Both the position numbers and the translations under genes were made by a program. The notes under the pieces were generated by a model. The model made no database searches, was not told where the DNA came from, and saw only the letters and a list, made by a program, of their open reading frames with translations. Source: Amycolatopsis jiangsuensis (GTDB lineage: Bacteria; Actinomycetota; Actinomycetes; Mycobacteriales; Pseudonocardiaceae). From it: 64,000 nt of DNA. The stretch covers positions 1,612,001 to 1,676,000 of the forward strand of contig NZ_JACHMG010000001.1 of assembly GCF_014204865.1 (NCBI RefSeq), given 5' to 3'. Within the stretch, counting starts at the first letter, position 1, and every line of letters starts with the position of its first letter. Positions 44,688 to 52,557 of the stretch are shown here, in pieces.

Positions 44688-46873
44688 TCACCCGAGACGC
44701 CCACGGTATCCCGGCCGTCGAAGCCGCCGACGAGGACCAGGCGTGGTACGAGCTGGGCCAAGCCGCGGCGGAAGACCGCTTGTGGCAACTGGAATACGAC
44801 CGCCGGCGAGCGAGCGGCCGCTGGGCCGAGGTCGTGGGCCGGTCCGCGGTGCCCGCCGACCGGCTGGCCCGCCGCCTGCGCCTGACCGACGCCGCGGGCC
44901 GGGACCTGGCCGCGATGGATCCCCGCACGTTACGCACTTTCGAGCAGTACGCGGCGGGCATCAACGCCTGGGTCGCCTCGGCTGGGCTGCCGGTCGAATA
45001 CGCGCGTTCGGGTGTCGGCTGGGAGCCGTGGACGCCCCGTGATTCGCTGCTGGCGTTCAAGGTCCGGCACGTGCTGATGGGGGTGTGGCAGTACAAGATC
45101 GCCCGCGCCGCGCTCTGGGCCACCGCGGGTACCGAGGCCGCCGACGAGCTGGATCCCCAGCCGCTGCCCGGGATGCGCGTCACGGTACCGGCGACGGGCC
45201 GAGTCCCGGCCGAGCGCGCGCGGCTCGCCGAACAAGCGCGGGCCGACGTCGAGGCCGCCGCCGTCCATCTAGGTTTCCTGTCCGAAGTGGAGGGTGGCTC
45301 CAACGCGTGGGTGCTCGGTCCACAGCGGACAGTCAGCGGGAAGCCCCTGCTGGCCAACGACTCCCACCGTTCCCTGGACGCACCCAACGCCTATTGGCAG
45401 GCGCACGTCCGCTGCCCTGGCTTCACCGTCTCCGGCGCCACCTTTCCCGGGCTGCCCGGCTTCCCGCACTTCGGGCACAACGGCCACGTGGGCTGGGCCA
45501 TCACCAACGCCGCGGCCGACGCGCAGGACCTGTACGTCGAGCACTTCCGCGGCTCGCAGGTGCGGGTTGCCGACGGCTGGACCGAGGCGTCCAGCCGGGA
45601 GGAACGCATCGCGGTGCGCGACGGCGAGGACCACGTCGAACGCTGCTGGCTCACCCCGAACGGCCCGGTCGTGCACGGCGACCCGGCGACCGGCGCCGCG
45701 CTGTCGTTCCGCTGGACCGCCACGGACACCGCCTGCGACCAGTTCGGGATCCTTCGCGCGATGCTGTCGGCGAGGTCCGCCTCGGACCTGCTCGACGCTC
45801 AGGACGGCTGGATCGACCCGGTCAACAACCTGCTGGTCGCCGACGTCGACGGGCACATCGGGTACCTGCTCCGCGGCCGTCTCCCCCGCCGCGGCAGCCT
45901 CGCCGCCACGCAGCTGCCGGTGCCCGGGTGGGAGCCCGGCCACGCCTGGACGGGGCACGTACCGTTCGCGGAGATGCCCCGGCTGGAAGATCCGCCCGAA
46001 GGCCTCATCGTCACCGCGAACAACACGGTCACCGCGGCGGCCGAACCGTTCGTCTCCCACGCGGTCAACGACTGCTACCGCTCCGAGCGGATCCACGAAC
46101 TCGCCGCGGCCGCCGGTCCGGCCACTCTCGCCGACCTGCGTGCCTGGCAGGGCGACACCACCTCGGTGGCGGCGCGGCGCTGGGCGGAGCTCCTCGACAC
46201 CCGCGGTCCCTACTCCGGCGACGCCGAACAGGCCCGCGCGCTCCTGGTCTTCGGTCGTGGCGACCTGGGGCCCGAGCACACCACCGGCCTTGTCCACGCC
46301 TGTTTCCGGCGAGAGCTGGCCGAACTCCTCCTGGACCGGCTGCTGGGCGCACCGGCGCGCGAGTGGCTGATGAGCTGCGGGCTCCCGGGCATGCCGGTCG
46401 TGCTGCGCCGCTGGTTCGCCACCCTCACCTGGCCGAAGGACGGCCACTGGCCCGGTTCGGCGCTGGACGACGCCGTGCTCGAAAGCGCGCTGGAGGCGGC
46501 CTGGCACCGGGCCACCGGGCTGGGGCTGCGGCCATGGGGCGAGGTCCACCGCACCGCGGCCCGCCATCCCCTGCACCCGCTGGTCGGCGCGGACTTCGAT
46601 CCCCCGCGGGCCGGGCTGGGCGGCGACAACGAGACCATCCAGAACGGCGCCTACGGCTGGGTGCCCGGTTCCGCGTTCGACATCACCAACCTGTCGGTCT
46701 ACCGGCAGGTCCTGGACCTGGCGGACCTGGGTGCCTCCGCCTGGGTGATCCCGGGCGGCGCGTCCGGCGTTCCCGGCTCGCCGCACTACGCTGACCAGCT
46801 GACCCCGTGGCAACGCCACGACCTGATCCCGATGCACTCGAGGAGTCCGGTGAGCGAGGAGCCCGGTGAATGA
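44684..46873 (+). CDS. Penicillin-acylase-family N-terminal-nucleophile hydrolase, cytoplasmic
   Basis: 729 residues of peptidase family S45. The precursor begins directly with the A-chain (ITRDAHGIPAVEAADEDQAW) and has no signal peptide. The nucleophile Ser206 follows GG in VEGGSNAWVLG, where self-cleavage would make the B-chain N-terminus; FGHNGHVGWAITN and TANNTV blocks are typical. Family members hydrolyse amides of acylated amines (penicillin, cephalosporin, acyl-homoserine lactones). Most are exported; here the gene overlaps the importer genes, so an imported N-acyl compound is probably split inside the cell. Confidence 0.9.
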   Translation: MITRDAHGIPAVEAADEDQAWYELGQAAAEDRLWQLEYDRRRASGRWAEVVGRSAVPADRLARRLRLTDAAGRDLAAMDPRTLRTFEQYAAGINAWVASAGLPVEYARSGVGWEPWTPRDSLLAFKVRHVLMGVWQYKIARAALWATAGTEAADELDPQPLPGMRVTVPATGRVPAERARLAEQARADVEAAAVHLGFLSEVEGGSNAWVLGPQRTVSGKPLLANDSHRSLDAPNAYWQAHVRCPGFTVSGATFPGLPGFPHFGHNGHVGWAITNAAADAQDLYVEHFRGSQVRVADGWTEASSREERIAVRDGEDHVERCWLTPNGPVVHGDPATGAALSFRWTATDTACDQFGILRAMLSARSASDLLDAQDGWIDPVNNLLVADVDGHIGYLLRGRLPRRGSLAATQLPVPGWEPGHAWTGHVPFAEMPRLEDPPEGLIVTANNTVTAAAEPFVSHAVNDCYRSERIHELAAAAGPATLADLRAWQGDTTSVAARRWAELLDTRGPYSGDAEQARALLVFGRGDLGPEHTTGLVHACFRRELAELLLDRLLGAPAREWLMSCGLPGMPVVLRRWFATLTWPKDGHWPGSALDDAVLESALEAAWHRATGLGLRPWGEVHRTAARHPLHPLVGADFDPPRAGLGGDNETIQNGAYGWVPGSAFDITNLSVYRQVLDLADLGASAWVIPGGASGVPGSPHYADQLTPWQRHDLIPMHSRSPVSEEPGE

Positions 46874-47510
46874 GGAGCCCGGCCTGGTCGAGACCGCCTA
46901 CCGCGCGGTCCGCACCGCCGTGCTGACCCGCCGGCTGGCCCCCGGCGAACGCGTCACGGTCCGGCCTTTCGCCGAACGACTGGGCATCTCGCCCACGCCG
47001 GTCAAGGCGGCGCTCGCGGTACTGGAGCGCGAGGGTTTCCTGGTGTCCCGGCGGCATTCGGGGTACTTCGTCGCCGAACTGACCGCGGCCGACATGCGCG
47101 ACATCTACGAGCTGCGGTCCGCGGTGGACAGCCTGGCCGCACGTGACCTGGCCCGGAGCAGGCCACCCGAGCTGCTGGGCGAGCTCACCGGACTGCTGGA
47201 CGGCCAGCGCGAGGCCTTGCACTCCGGCGACGTGGACCGCTACGCCGAACTCGACCGGGCCTTCCACACCGCGATCTGGCGGGGGTCGGCCAACCGCAGA
47301 CTGCTGGCGATCGCGGACCTGCTGGGGGCGCAGCTGCAGCTGGGGCAGAACGTCACCATCACCGTGCCTGGCCGCCCGGAGGCGAGTCTGGACGAGCACC
47401 GGGAAATCTTGGATGCCCTGCGCTCTGGCGACACCGGCGCCGCCGAGCAGTCGACTCGGCGGCACGTGGCGCAGGTGATCAAGGCACTGGAATCGGCGCT
47501 GCCGCAGTAG
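46866..47510 (+). CDS. GntR-family regulator, FadR/FCD type
   Basis: 214 residues. Winged helix with FAERLGISPTPVKAALAVLEREGF, then an all-helical FCD domain with metal-type residues in the LDRAFHTAIWRGS and DEHREILDALRSGD helices. Starts with a GTG eight bases inside the acylase gene. As last gene of the 10.9-kb operon it probably senses the imported compound and acts on the TTTGGATCCAAA palindrome at 36579. Its 3' end overlaps the convergent glycosylase gene by 32 bp. Confidence 0.9.
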   Translation: MNEEPGLVETAYRAVRTAVLTRRLAPGERVTVRPFAERLGISPTPVKAALAVLEREGFLVSRRHSGYFVAELTAADMRDIYELRSAVDSLAARDLARSRPPELLGELTGLLDGQREALHSGDVDRYAELDRAFHTAIWRGSANRRLLAIADLLGAQLQLGQNVTITVPGRPEASLDEHREILDALRSGDTGAAEQSTRRHVAQVIKALESALPQ

Positions 47511-48336
47511 CCCGCAGGTGCACCGCGGCCCAGGACCGGAACGGCCGCCACGCCCGCGCCACCTCACCGAGCCCGCGACCGGGGCCGTAGCGGCGGGTGA
47601 TCTCCGCGTCGAGCCGCGGTTCCGCGCGGGGCAGCACATCGGCGGTGCCGGCGCCGCGGATGAGCACGAGGTCTGCGCCGAACGGTCCGATCCCGCTGAT
47701 CTCCCTCAGCTGCGCACGGGCGTCGTCCTCGGGCAACGCCCGCAGCCGCCGGGCGTCGAGCACACCGTCCGCCGCGGCCCCGGCGACCGCCGCCAGATAA
47801 TCCGCCTTGCGTCCGGGCAACGTCAGTTCACCCGACTCGATCGCGCGGATCAGTACTGACGGCGCGGGAAACACGCCTTCGCGGCCATGGGTGATACTCA
47901 GGCGACGACTGTGCCCGGCGGCGACAACCCGGCTGGTGCGTTGGGAAAGCACCGCCCACGCAGCGGCTTCGTAAGGCGAAGTGAAGCCACAGGGCCGAAA
48001 TCCCGGGAGCGCTTCCCGTGCGGCCGCGATCACCGGGTCCCGTCCGCCGATCGCCGGCCATCCGGTCGCATCGACGTCCAGCGAAAGGAACCGGGCGACC
48101 TGTCCGGCCGCGGCGTCGAGATCCCCGTCGCCGGACACCGTCACCGTCGCCCGGTTTTCGTGCTGGGTGACGGTGGCGGTGACGGCAGTCCAGTCGTACT
48201 CGCTGAGGAAGCTCACGTATAGCGCGTCCGGGTCACCGCGGCGCGGGATCGCGGCGGGCGTGAAGCCCTCCCAGAACCGCTTGCCCGTCCGCAGCGACCA
48301 CGGTCCGGTGACTTCGATCGTCGTCGTGTGTCGCAT
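47479..48336 (-). CDS. DNA-3-methyladenine glycosylase II-like protein (AlkA family)
   Basis: 285 residues. The helix-hairpin-helix LREISGIGPFGADLVLIRG and the preceding FTSPYEAAAWAVLSQ helix mark the AlkA/Endo III superfamily of base-excision glycosylases. The N-terminal half has an AlkA_N-like beta domain. Where AlkA has its catalytic Asp, the reading after the hairpin is VLPRAEPRLD, so the catalytic residue is uncertain by eye. It would remove alkylated bases from DNA. Six bases separate it from the glyoxalase-fold gene upstream, so they may be co-transcribed. Confidence 0.82.
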   Translation of the reverse strand: MRHTTTIEVTGPWSLRTGKRFWEGFTPAAIPRRGDPDALYVSFLSEYDWTAVTATVTQHENRATVTVSGDGDLDAAAGQVARFLSLDVDATGWPAIGGRDPVIAAAREALPGFRPCGFTSPYEAAAWAVLSQRTSRVVAAGHSRRLSITHGREGVFPAPSVLIRAIESGELTLPGRKADYLAAVAGAAADGVLDARRLRALPEDDARAQLREISGIGPFGADLVLIRGAGTADVLPRAEPRLDAEITRRYGPGRGLGEVARAWRPFRSWAAVHLRATAAAPIPVP

Positions 48337-48342
48337 CTTCGT

Positions 48343-48714
48343 TCAGGCTCGCGAGTGAACGGTGATCACGTACCCGTCGGGATCGCGGAAGGCGAACTGC
48401 GTCCCGAACGGGCCCTCGAACGGCTCCTGCACGATCGGCACGTCCTGGCCGGCGAGCCGGCCGTGCAGCCCGGCCGCGTCCTCGTTGTGGAACCAGATCC
48501 CGACGCCCGCGCCGAGCGTGCCCAGCGCGTCGAGATCCACGCCGGGGAACGGGTCCCGCACCGCGAACACGACCCCGCCGGCGGAGAACACCACCGCGCC
48601 CGGATTGGCGGTGAGCCGGGTCAGCCCGACCTTCTTCTCGTAGAACTCCGCGGACACCTCGCGGTCGCGGACCTGCAGTGACACGAAATCGGGACCGCTC
48701 GTGGTGGTCGTCAT
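48343..48714 (-). CDS. Glyoxalase/bleomycin-resistance-fold (VOC) protein
   Basis: 123 residues, one VOC domain: FVSLQVRDREVSAEFYEKKVGLT at the start and FAFRDPDGYVITV at the end, with metal-type Glu and His candidates. Such proteins bind or modify small molecules; the function is unknown. The ATG at 48714 follows GGAGGAG. It is divergent from the MarR gene with paired palindromes between them. Confidence 0.85.
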   Translation of the reverse strand: MTTTTSGPDFVSLQVRDREVSAEFYEKKVGLTRLTANPGAVVFSAGGVVFAVRDPFPGVDLDALGTLGAGVGIWFHNEDAAGLHGRLAGQDVPIVQEPFEGPFGTQFAFRDPDGYVITVHSRA

Positions 48715-48746
48715 CGCACTCCTCCTGGACTGGCGCACTCGGTACC

Positions 48747-48792
48747 GTGTCAACATACTGACACTTACGTACTTGTGTCAAACTGTTGACAT
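48747..48792. promoter_or_regulatory. Paired MarR-type operators
   Basis: GTGTCA-acatac-TGACAC at 48747-48764 (perfect arms) and GTGTCA-aactgt-TGACAT at 48775-48792 (one mismatch, covering the MarR ATG). Spaced 28 bp apart in the divergent VOC/MarR promoter, which suggests autoregulation and control of the VOC gene. Confidence 0.75.
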
Positions 48793-49234
48793 GACGGGAA
48801 CGGATGACCGGTCTGTGCCGGAGGAGCTGGGCGTGCTGATCAAGGAGACCCAGGCGCTGCTGAACCAACGCATGGACGAGGTGCTGCGTCCGCTCGGGCT
48901 GAGTGTGCCGCAGTACGCGTGCCTGCAGGCCCTCCACGACACCCCGGAAGTCACCGGTTCCGCACTTGCCCGGCGGGCCTTCGTCTCCCGGCAGTCGATG
49001 AACGTTCTGCTGCAAGGCCTCGAGAAACGGGGCTTGGTCGAGCGTGCCGAGGAACCCGGCCGGCGCCGCGAGCGCGCGACGGTCGTCACCGCCGCCGGAA
49101 CCGCCCTCGTGCGCCAGGCCCGCGACGATGTCGCCGGAGTCGCGGAGGCCATGACGGCCGGCCTCGGAACCACCGGGGCCGGCCGCCTCCGCACTCTGCT
49201 CACCGCCTGCCGGGACGCGCTCCGGGCACCGTGA
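48791..49234 (+). CDS. MarR-family transcriptional regulator
   Basis: 147 residues. Winged helix: LSVPQYACLQALHDTPEVTGSALARRAFVSRQSMNVLLQGLE with the wing RRRERATVV. Typical MarR length and helical dimer ends. It probably represses itself and the divergent VOC gene through the paired palindromes, one of which overlaps its start codon. MarR ligands are often phenolics or oxidants; nothing here shows which. Confidence 0.92.
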   Translation: MTGTDDRSVPEELGVLIKETQALLNQRMDEVLRPLGLSVPQYACLQALHDTPEVTGSALARRAFVSRQSMNVLLQGLEKRGLVERAEEPGRRRERATVVTAAGTALVRQARDDVAGVAEAMTAGLGTTGAGRLRTLLTACRDALRAP

Positions 49235-49261
49235 CCGCGGCACGGGTCTTCCGTGGCTGCG

Positions 49262-50287
49262 TCAGCGAAGCGCGGCGGCTCGGCGGCGCAGCCGCGGCTG
49301 CCGGAGGGACGGCGGCACGTACGCGACGTCGACCGGCCCCACATCCGTCCCCGGCGGGACAATCTCGTCGATCCGGTCCAGGAGGTCGTCGTCCAGCACG
49401 GTTTCCGCACCCGCCAGCAGATCGTCCAGCTGCCCGCCGGTGCGCGGACCGAGGATCGCGGACGTGACCGTGGGGTGACTGGTGACGAAGGCGAGCGCCA
49501 GGTGTGGCAGGGAAAGCCCGGCTTGCTCGGCCAGCGGCACCAGCGCTTCCACGACGTCGAGCTTGCGCTCGTCGGTCATATGCTTCCGCGCCCAGCGCAG
49601 GCGGCCGGCCGACGGCTGCTCAGCGCCTCCCTTGCGCAGCCGGCCGGAGAGCAGCCCCATCGACAGCGGACTCCACACCAGCACGCCCAGGCCGTAACGC
49701 TCGCAGACCGGCAGGATCTCGCGTTCGATACCGCGGTTGAGGATCGAGTAGTGCGGCTGTTCGGTACGGAACCGGGCCAGGCCACGGCGTTCGGACACCC
49801 ATTGGGCTTCGACGATGTCCGACGGCGGCAGATTCGAGTGTCCGATCGCGCGGATCTTCCCCGCGCGCAGCAGATCGGTCAGCGCACCCAGCGTTTCCTC
49901 GATGTCGGTGTCCGGTTCCGGATGGTGGACCTGGTAGAGGTCGAGGTGGTCGACGCCGAGGCGGCGCAGCGACCCTTCGACGGCCTGGACGATCCAGCGG
50001 CGGGAGTTGCCCCGCTGGTTCGGTCCCGGCCCCATCGGGCCGTTGCCCTTGGTGGCGAGGACGACGTCGTCGCGACGGCCCCGCAGGGCCTTGCCGACGA
50101 CGCGCTCGCTCTCCCCGTCGCCGTAGACGTCGGCGGTGTCGATCAGGGTGATCCCGGCGTCGAGCGCGCGGTGGACCATCCGCACGCACTCGTCGTGGTC
50201 GGGATTGCCGTACGGGCCGAACATCATCGTGCCCAGCGCGTACGCGCTGACCTGGATGCCGGTGCGGCCCAGTGCTCGGGTGTGCAT
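49262..50287 (-). CDS. Aldo/keto reductase
   Basis: 341 residues of the AKR superfamily: LGRTGIQVSAYALGTMMFG, the catalytic Asp/Tyr in IDTADVYGDGESE, Lys in VLATKGNG, and the HHPEPDTD block carrying the His. NADPH-dependent reduction of a carbonyl is expected. The start at 50287 gives the usual N-terminus MHTRALGRTG. It is convergent with the MarR gene. It is similar in type to the AKR at 61117, but the two are separate operons. Confidence 0.9.
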   Translation of the reverse strand: MHTRALGRTGIQVSAYALGTMMFGPYGNPDHDECVRMVHRALDAGITLIDTADVYGDGESERVVGKALRGRRDDVVLATKGNGPMGPGPNQRGNSRRWIVQAVEGSLRRLGVDHLDLYQVHHPEPDTDIEETLGALTDLLRAGKIRAIGHSNLPPSDIVEAQWVSERRGLARFRTEQPHYSILNRGIEREILPVCERYGLGVLVWSPLSMGLLSGRLRKGGAEQPSAGRLRWARKHMTDERKLDVVEALVPLAEQAGLSLPHLALAFVTSHPTVTSAILGPRTGGQLDDLLAGAETVLDDDLLDRIDEIVPPGTDVGPVDVAYVPPSLRQPRLRRRAAALR

Positions 50288-50354
50288 GGGGAATCTCCAG
50301 TGCGCAGGACGGGGTGGGCGCGTGCAGGCCGCACCCACCCCGCGAGGAACGGCT

Positions 50355-50822
50355 TCAGGCCGGTGCGGACCCGGCCGCGACGTCGACGATCCAGGTGACG
50401 CCGAACCGGTCGGCCAGCATCCCGAACCCGGCTGCCCACGGGGACGGGCCGAACTTCTCGATCACGGTCGCACCGTCGGCGAGCCGCTCCCACAACCCGG
50501 TGGCCTCCTCGACCGTTTCCCCGCTCACGGACAGGAAGAACGGCTCGTCGGTGATCGTGGTGCCGTTCTCGCGGCGGGTGGTGGGCTCGCCCTCGGCGAC
50601 CGGGATCTCGTCCCCGGGCACGTCGTAGGCCAGCACCCGGAAGCCGTTGTCGGCGACGACCTGGCCGAACACCACCTTCGCGGCGTCGGGTGCTTCCGCG
50701 GGCATCCCGAAGTCGCCGTAGGTGGTGACAGTGGTCTGCCCGCCGAAGACCGACTGGTAGAACTCCAGCGCCCCGCGGGCCTGGCCGCGGAAGTTCAGGT
50801 GGACGACAGCGTTGAGCGACAT
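50355..50822 (-). CDS. PhnB-like VOC-fold protein
   Basis: 155 residues of the PhnB/YjdN subgroup of the VOC superfamily: LNFRGQARGALEFYQSVFGGQ at the start and a C-terminal RFGVTWIVDV. These small proteins often lack known function and are common in actinobacteria. The ATG at 50822 follows CTGAAGGACC. The 114-bp gap to the exporter gene upstream showed nothing recognisable. Confidence 0.87.
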   Translation of the reverse strand: MSLNAVVHLNFRGQARGALEFYQSVFGGQTTVTTYGDFGMPAEAPDAAKVVFGQVVADNGFRVLAYDVPGDEIPVAEGEPTTRRENGTTITDEPFFLSVSGETVEEATGLWERLADGATVIEKFGPSPWAAGFGMLADRFGVTWIVDVAAGSAPA

Positions 50823-50936
50823 GGTGTTCCGGTCCTTCAGAAGTGGTTCGCCGCCGGAGGTTTCCGGCCGCGACACCGACTCTGTCAGCAGTACCGGTCA
50901 GCTGATGTCCGCTTCTGCCGTGGTCTTCCGTAGCAC

Positions 50937-52034
50937 TCAAAAAGTGAACCACTGCGCGGTCAGCAGCACCAGCCCGAGCGAACAGGCCGCGACCACGACC
51001 AGGCCGAGCGCGGCGACCACGAGCGGCCGCAGCCCGCTGCGTGCCATCTGCCGGAAGTCGAAGTTGAGGCCGACCCCGGCGAAGCACAACAGAAAGGCCC
51101 ATTTGGACAGATTGCCGAGGTCGGCGACTTCCGCCTTGGTGAACACGTGCGCGGTCGCCAATGCGGACACCGCGATGAAACCGAGCACGAACTTGGGGAA
51201 GGTGCGCCACACGAACCCAGCGCGGCCGAGGAACCCGCTCGCGACGGACCTGCCGCCCCGGGTGGACCAGTAGGCGGCGTAGCCGAGTACGACGAGGCCG
51301 ATCAGCGCGTTGCGGGTGCTCTTCACCGCGACCGCGACGTCCTGGGCGTGCGGCGAGTAGGCCGCGCCGGTCGCCGTGGTCTCCGCGGTGTTGTCCACCG
51401 CCAGCCCCGCCCACAGGCCGAACTCGGTGTCGGACAGGTCGAGCGCATGCCCGATCGCCGGGAACGAGAACAGGGCGACCGCGCCGAGGGCGAGGATCGC
51501 GGCGATGGCGTAGCCGGAATCCTCGTCGTCGGCGTCGATCGAACCCCGGCCCGCGATGATCGCCGACACCCCGCAGATCGAGGTGCCGATCGCCAGCAGC
51601 GACGACAGCTTCCCGCCGAGCCGGAACGCCTTGCCCACCAGGAGGATGACCGTGGTGGCCACTGCCATGTCGACCAGGATCAAGCCCAGGCTGAAGCCGC
51701 CGAGCTTGGCCAGGTCACCCAGGACGAAGCGGGCGCCGAGCAGCACGATGCCGGACTTCAGCCAGAACTCGTAGGTCCCCACGCCCGGCCGGAACAGCGC
51801 CGGGATGCCCACCGTGTTCCGGATGACGAGCCCGAGCACGATCGCCCACAGCACGTACTCCAGGTCCGGCAGCGACGTGCCGGTGGCCTCGCCGATGCTG
51901 CGCACGCCGTTCTGGGCCAGGGTGCCGACCACCCCGACCGCGGCGAGCAACAAGAGACCGGGAACCAGCCGCAGGACCGCAGCACCGGTCACGCCGCGTC
52001 CCCCGGCCGGGGCGGTCCCCGCCGGGGTCGTCAC
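50937..52034 (-). CDS. YeiH-family (PF03601) putative sulfate exporter
   Basis: 365 residues with about ten membrane helices. [15 protein letters not shown], the [12 protein letters not shown] helix, and [12 protein letters not shown] identify the YeiH/UPF0324 family, often annotated as putative sulfate exporters on limited experimental grounds. The GTG start overlaps the stop of the small membrane gene (GTGA). It is divergent from the probable organosulfur operon, which would fit removal of sulfite or sulfate, but that link is inferred. Confidence 0.88.
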   Translation of the reverse strand: MTTPAGTAPAGGRGVTGAAVLRLVPGLLLLAAVGVVGTLAQNGVRSIGEATGTSLPDLEYVLWAIVLGLVIRNTVGIPALFRPGVGTYEFWLKSGIVLLGARFVLGDLAKLGGFSLGLILVDMAVATTVILLVGKAFRLGGKLSSLLAIGTSICGVSAIIAGRGSIDADDEDSGYAIAAILALGAVALFSFPAIGHALDLSDTEFGLWAGLAVDNTAETTATGAAYSPHAQDVAVAVKSTRNALIGLVVLGYAAYWSTRGGRSVASGFLGRAGFVWRTFPKFVLGFIAVSALATAHVFTKAEVADLGNLSKWAFLLCFAGVGLNFDFRQMARSGLRPLVVAALGLVVVAACSLGLVLLTAQWFTF

Positions 52035-52162
52035 GAGACCGGGAACGGGATCGTCGGCAGCCAGCCGAGCGCGGCCAGCACCACCAGCACACCCGCGACC
52101 GCCACCGCGGCCCAGTCGGCGCTGATCCGCGTGGCCGGATTCGGATTCTCATCGTCGCTCAT
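52031..52162 (-). CDS. Small single-pass membrane protein next to YeiH
   Basis: 43 residues from the ATG at 52162: a polar N-terminus ([17 protein letters not shown]) and one membrane helix ([19 protein letters not shown]). It is translationally coupled to the exporter gene (GTGA), which argues that it is real and may be an accessory subunit. An in-frame ATG at 52246 would add 28 residues; neither start has a clear Shine-Dalgarno sequence. Confidence 0.68.
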   Translation of the reverse strand: MSDDENPNPATRISADWAAVAVAGVLVVLAALGWLPTIPFPVS

Positions 52163-52367
52163 GACCGCGGGACTGTAGGCCCTCGGCGATTGCCCGTCCG
52201 CCCTGTCCAGCAGGTGGAACACCGCCTCCCGGGTACCGGCGTCCATCGCGGACGCCAGTGTCCACAATGGACGGACACGGGCCAGGAGATCCACTGTGGA
52301 CACCGGGGCCGAACAAACCCCGTTGTGCCGGGGCAAAACCAGCCGATTTCCTGTTCTGCGGGATTGC

Positions 52368-52396
52368 TTGGCCGGTCTGTACCCGCCGCATATAGT
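52368..52396 (+). promoter_or_regulatory. Sigma-70-like promoter of the organosulfur operon
   Basis: TTGGCC (52368-52373), 17-bp spacer, TATAGT (52391-52396). The -10 ends seven bases before the leader GTG at 52404, so the transcript would start at or next to that codon and be leaderless. The rest of the gap 52163-52403 holds two short TCCAC-type palindromes and no gene. Confidence 0.65.
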
Positions 52397-52403
52397 CGCT
52401 TTC

Positions 52404-52475
52404 GTGAGCAGGTCCGCTTCCCTTCGGAGGCGGCAACGGCTGCCGCCCGGGGCCTGCGCGCACTGTCGCCGCTGA
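52404..52475 (+). CDS. Leader peptide with two Cys codons (attenuator leader)
   Basis: 23 codons from GTG: an Arg-rich peptide (SRSASLRRRQRLPPGACAHC, then two Arg) ending TGA. The two cysteines are near the end (codons 18 and 21). It resembles the short Arg-rich, Cys-ending leader peptides upstream of actinobacterial sulfur-assimilation genes. It probably makes ribosome progress depend on cysteine supply and so controls the downstream operon. Confidence 0.68.
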   Translation: MSRSASLRRRQRLPPGACAHCRR

Positions 52476-52485
52476 GCGCAGGTCC
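52429..52485 (+). promoter_or_regulatory. Tandem hairpins overlapping the Cys leader (putative attenuator)
   Basis: Hairpin 1: GGCGGCA (52429-52435) pairs with TGCCGCC (52441-52447) across a 5-base loop. Hairpin 2: 52450-52459 pairs with 52476-52485 (ten pairs including one G-T) around a 16-base loop. The first Cys codon is in the stem and the second Cys codon and the stop are in the loop of hairpin 2, so a ribosome stalled at Cys would melt it. No U-tract follows, so termination may be Rho-dependent or the control translational. Confidence 0.62.
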
Positions 52486-52557
52486 TCCCGGCCCGATCCC
52501 CGTTTCCTTCCCCGGCGGGTGATCGGCGAGCCATCCCCTCCGAACGCGAGAGAAGCC

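Noticed and set aside
52404..52557. SAM-type riboswitch upstream of the second importer operon
   Set aside because: The expected conserved core of the SAM-I/SAM-IV elements was not found; the short Cys-codon frame with nested hairpins explains the region better.
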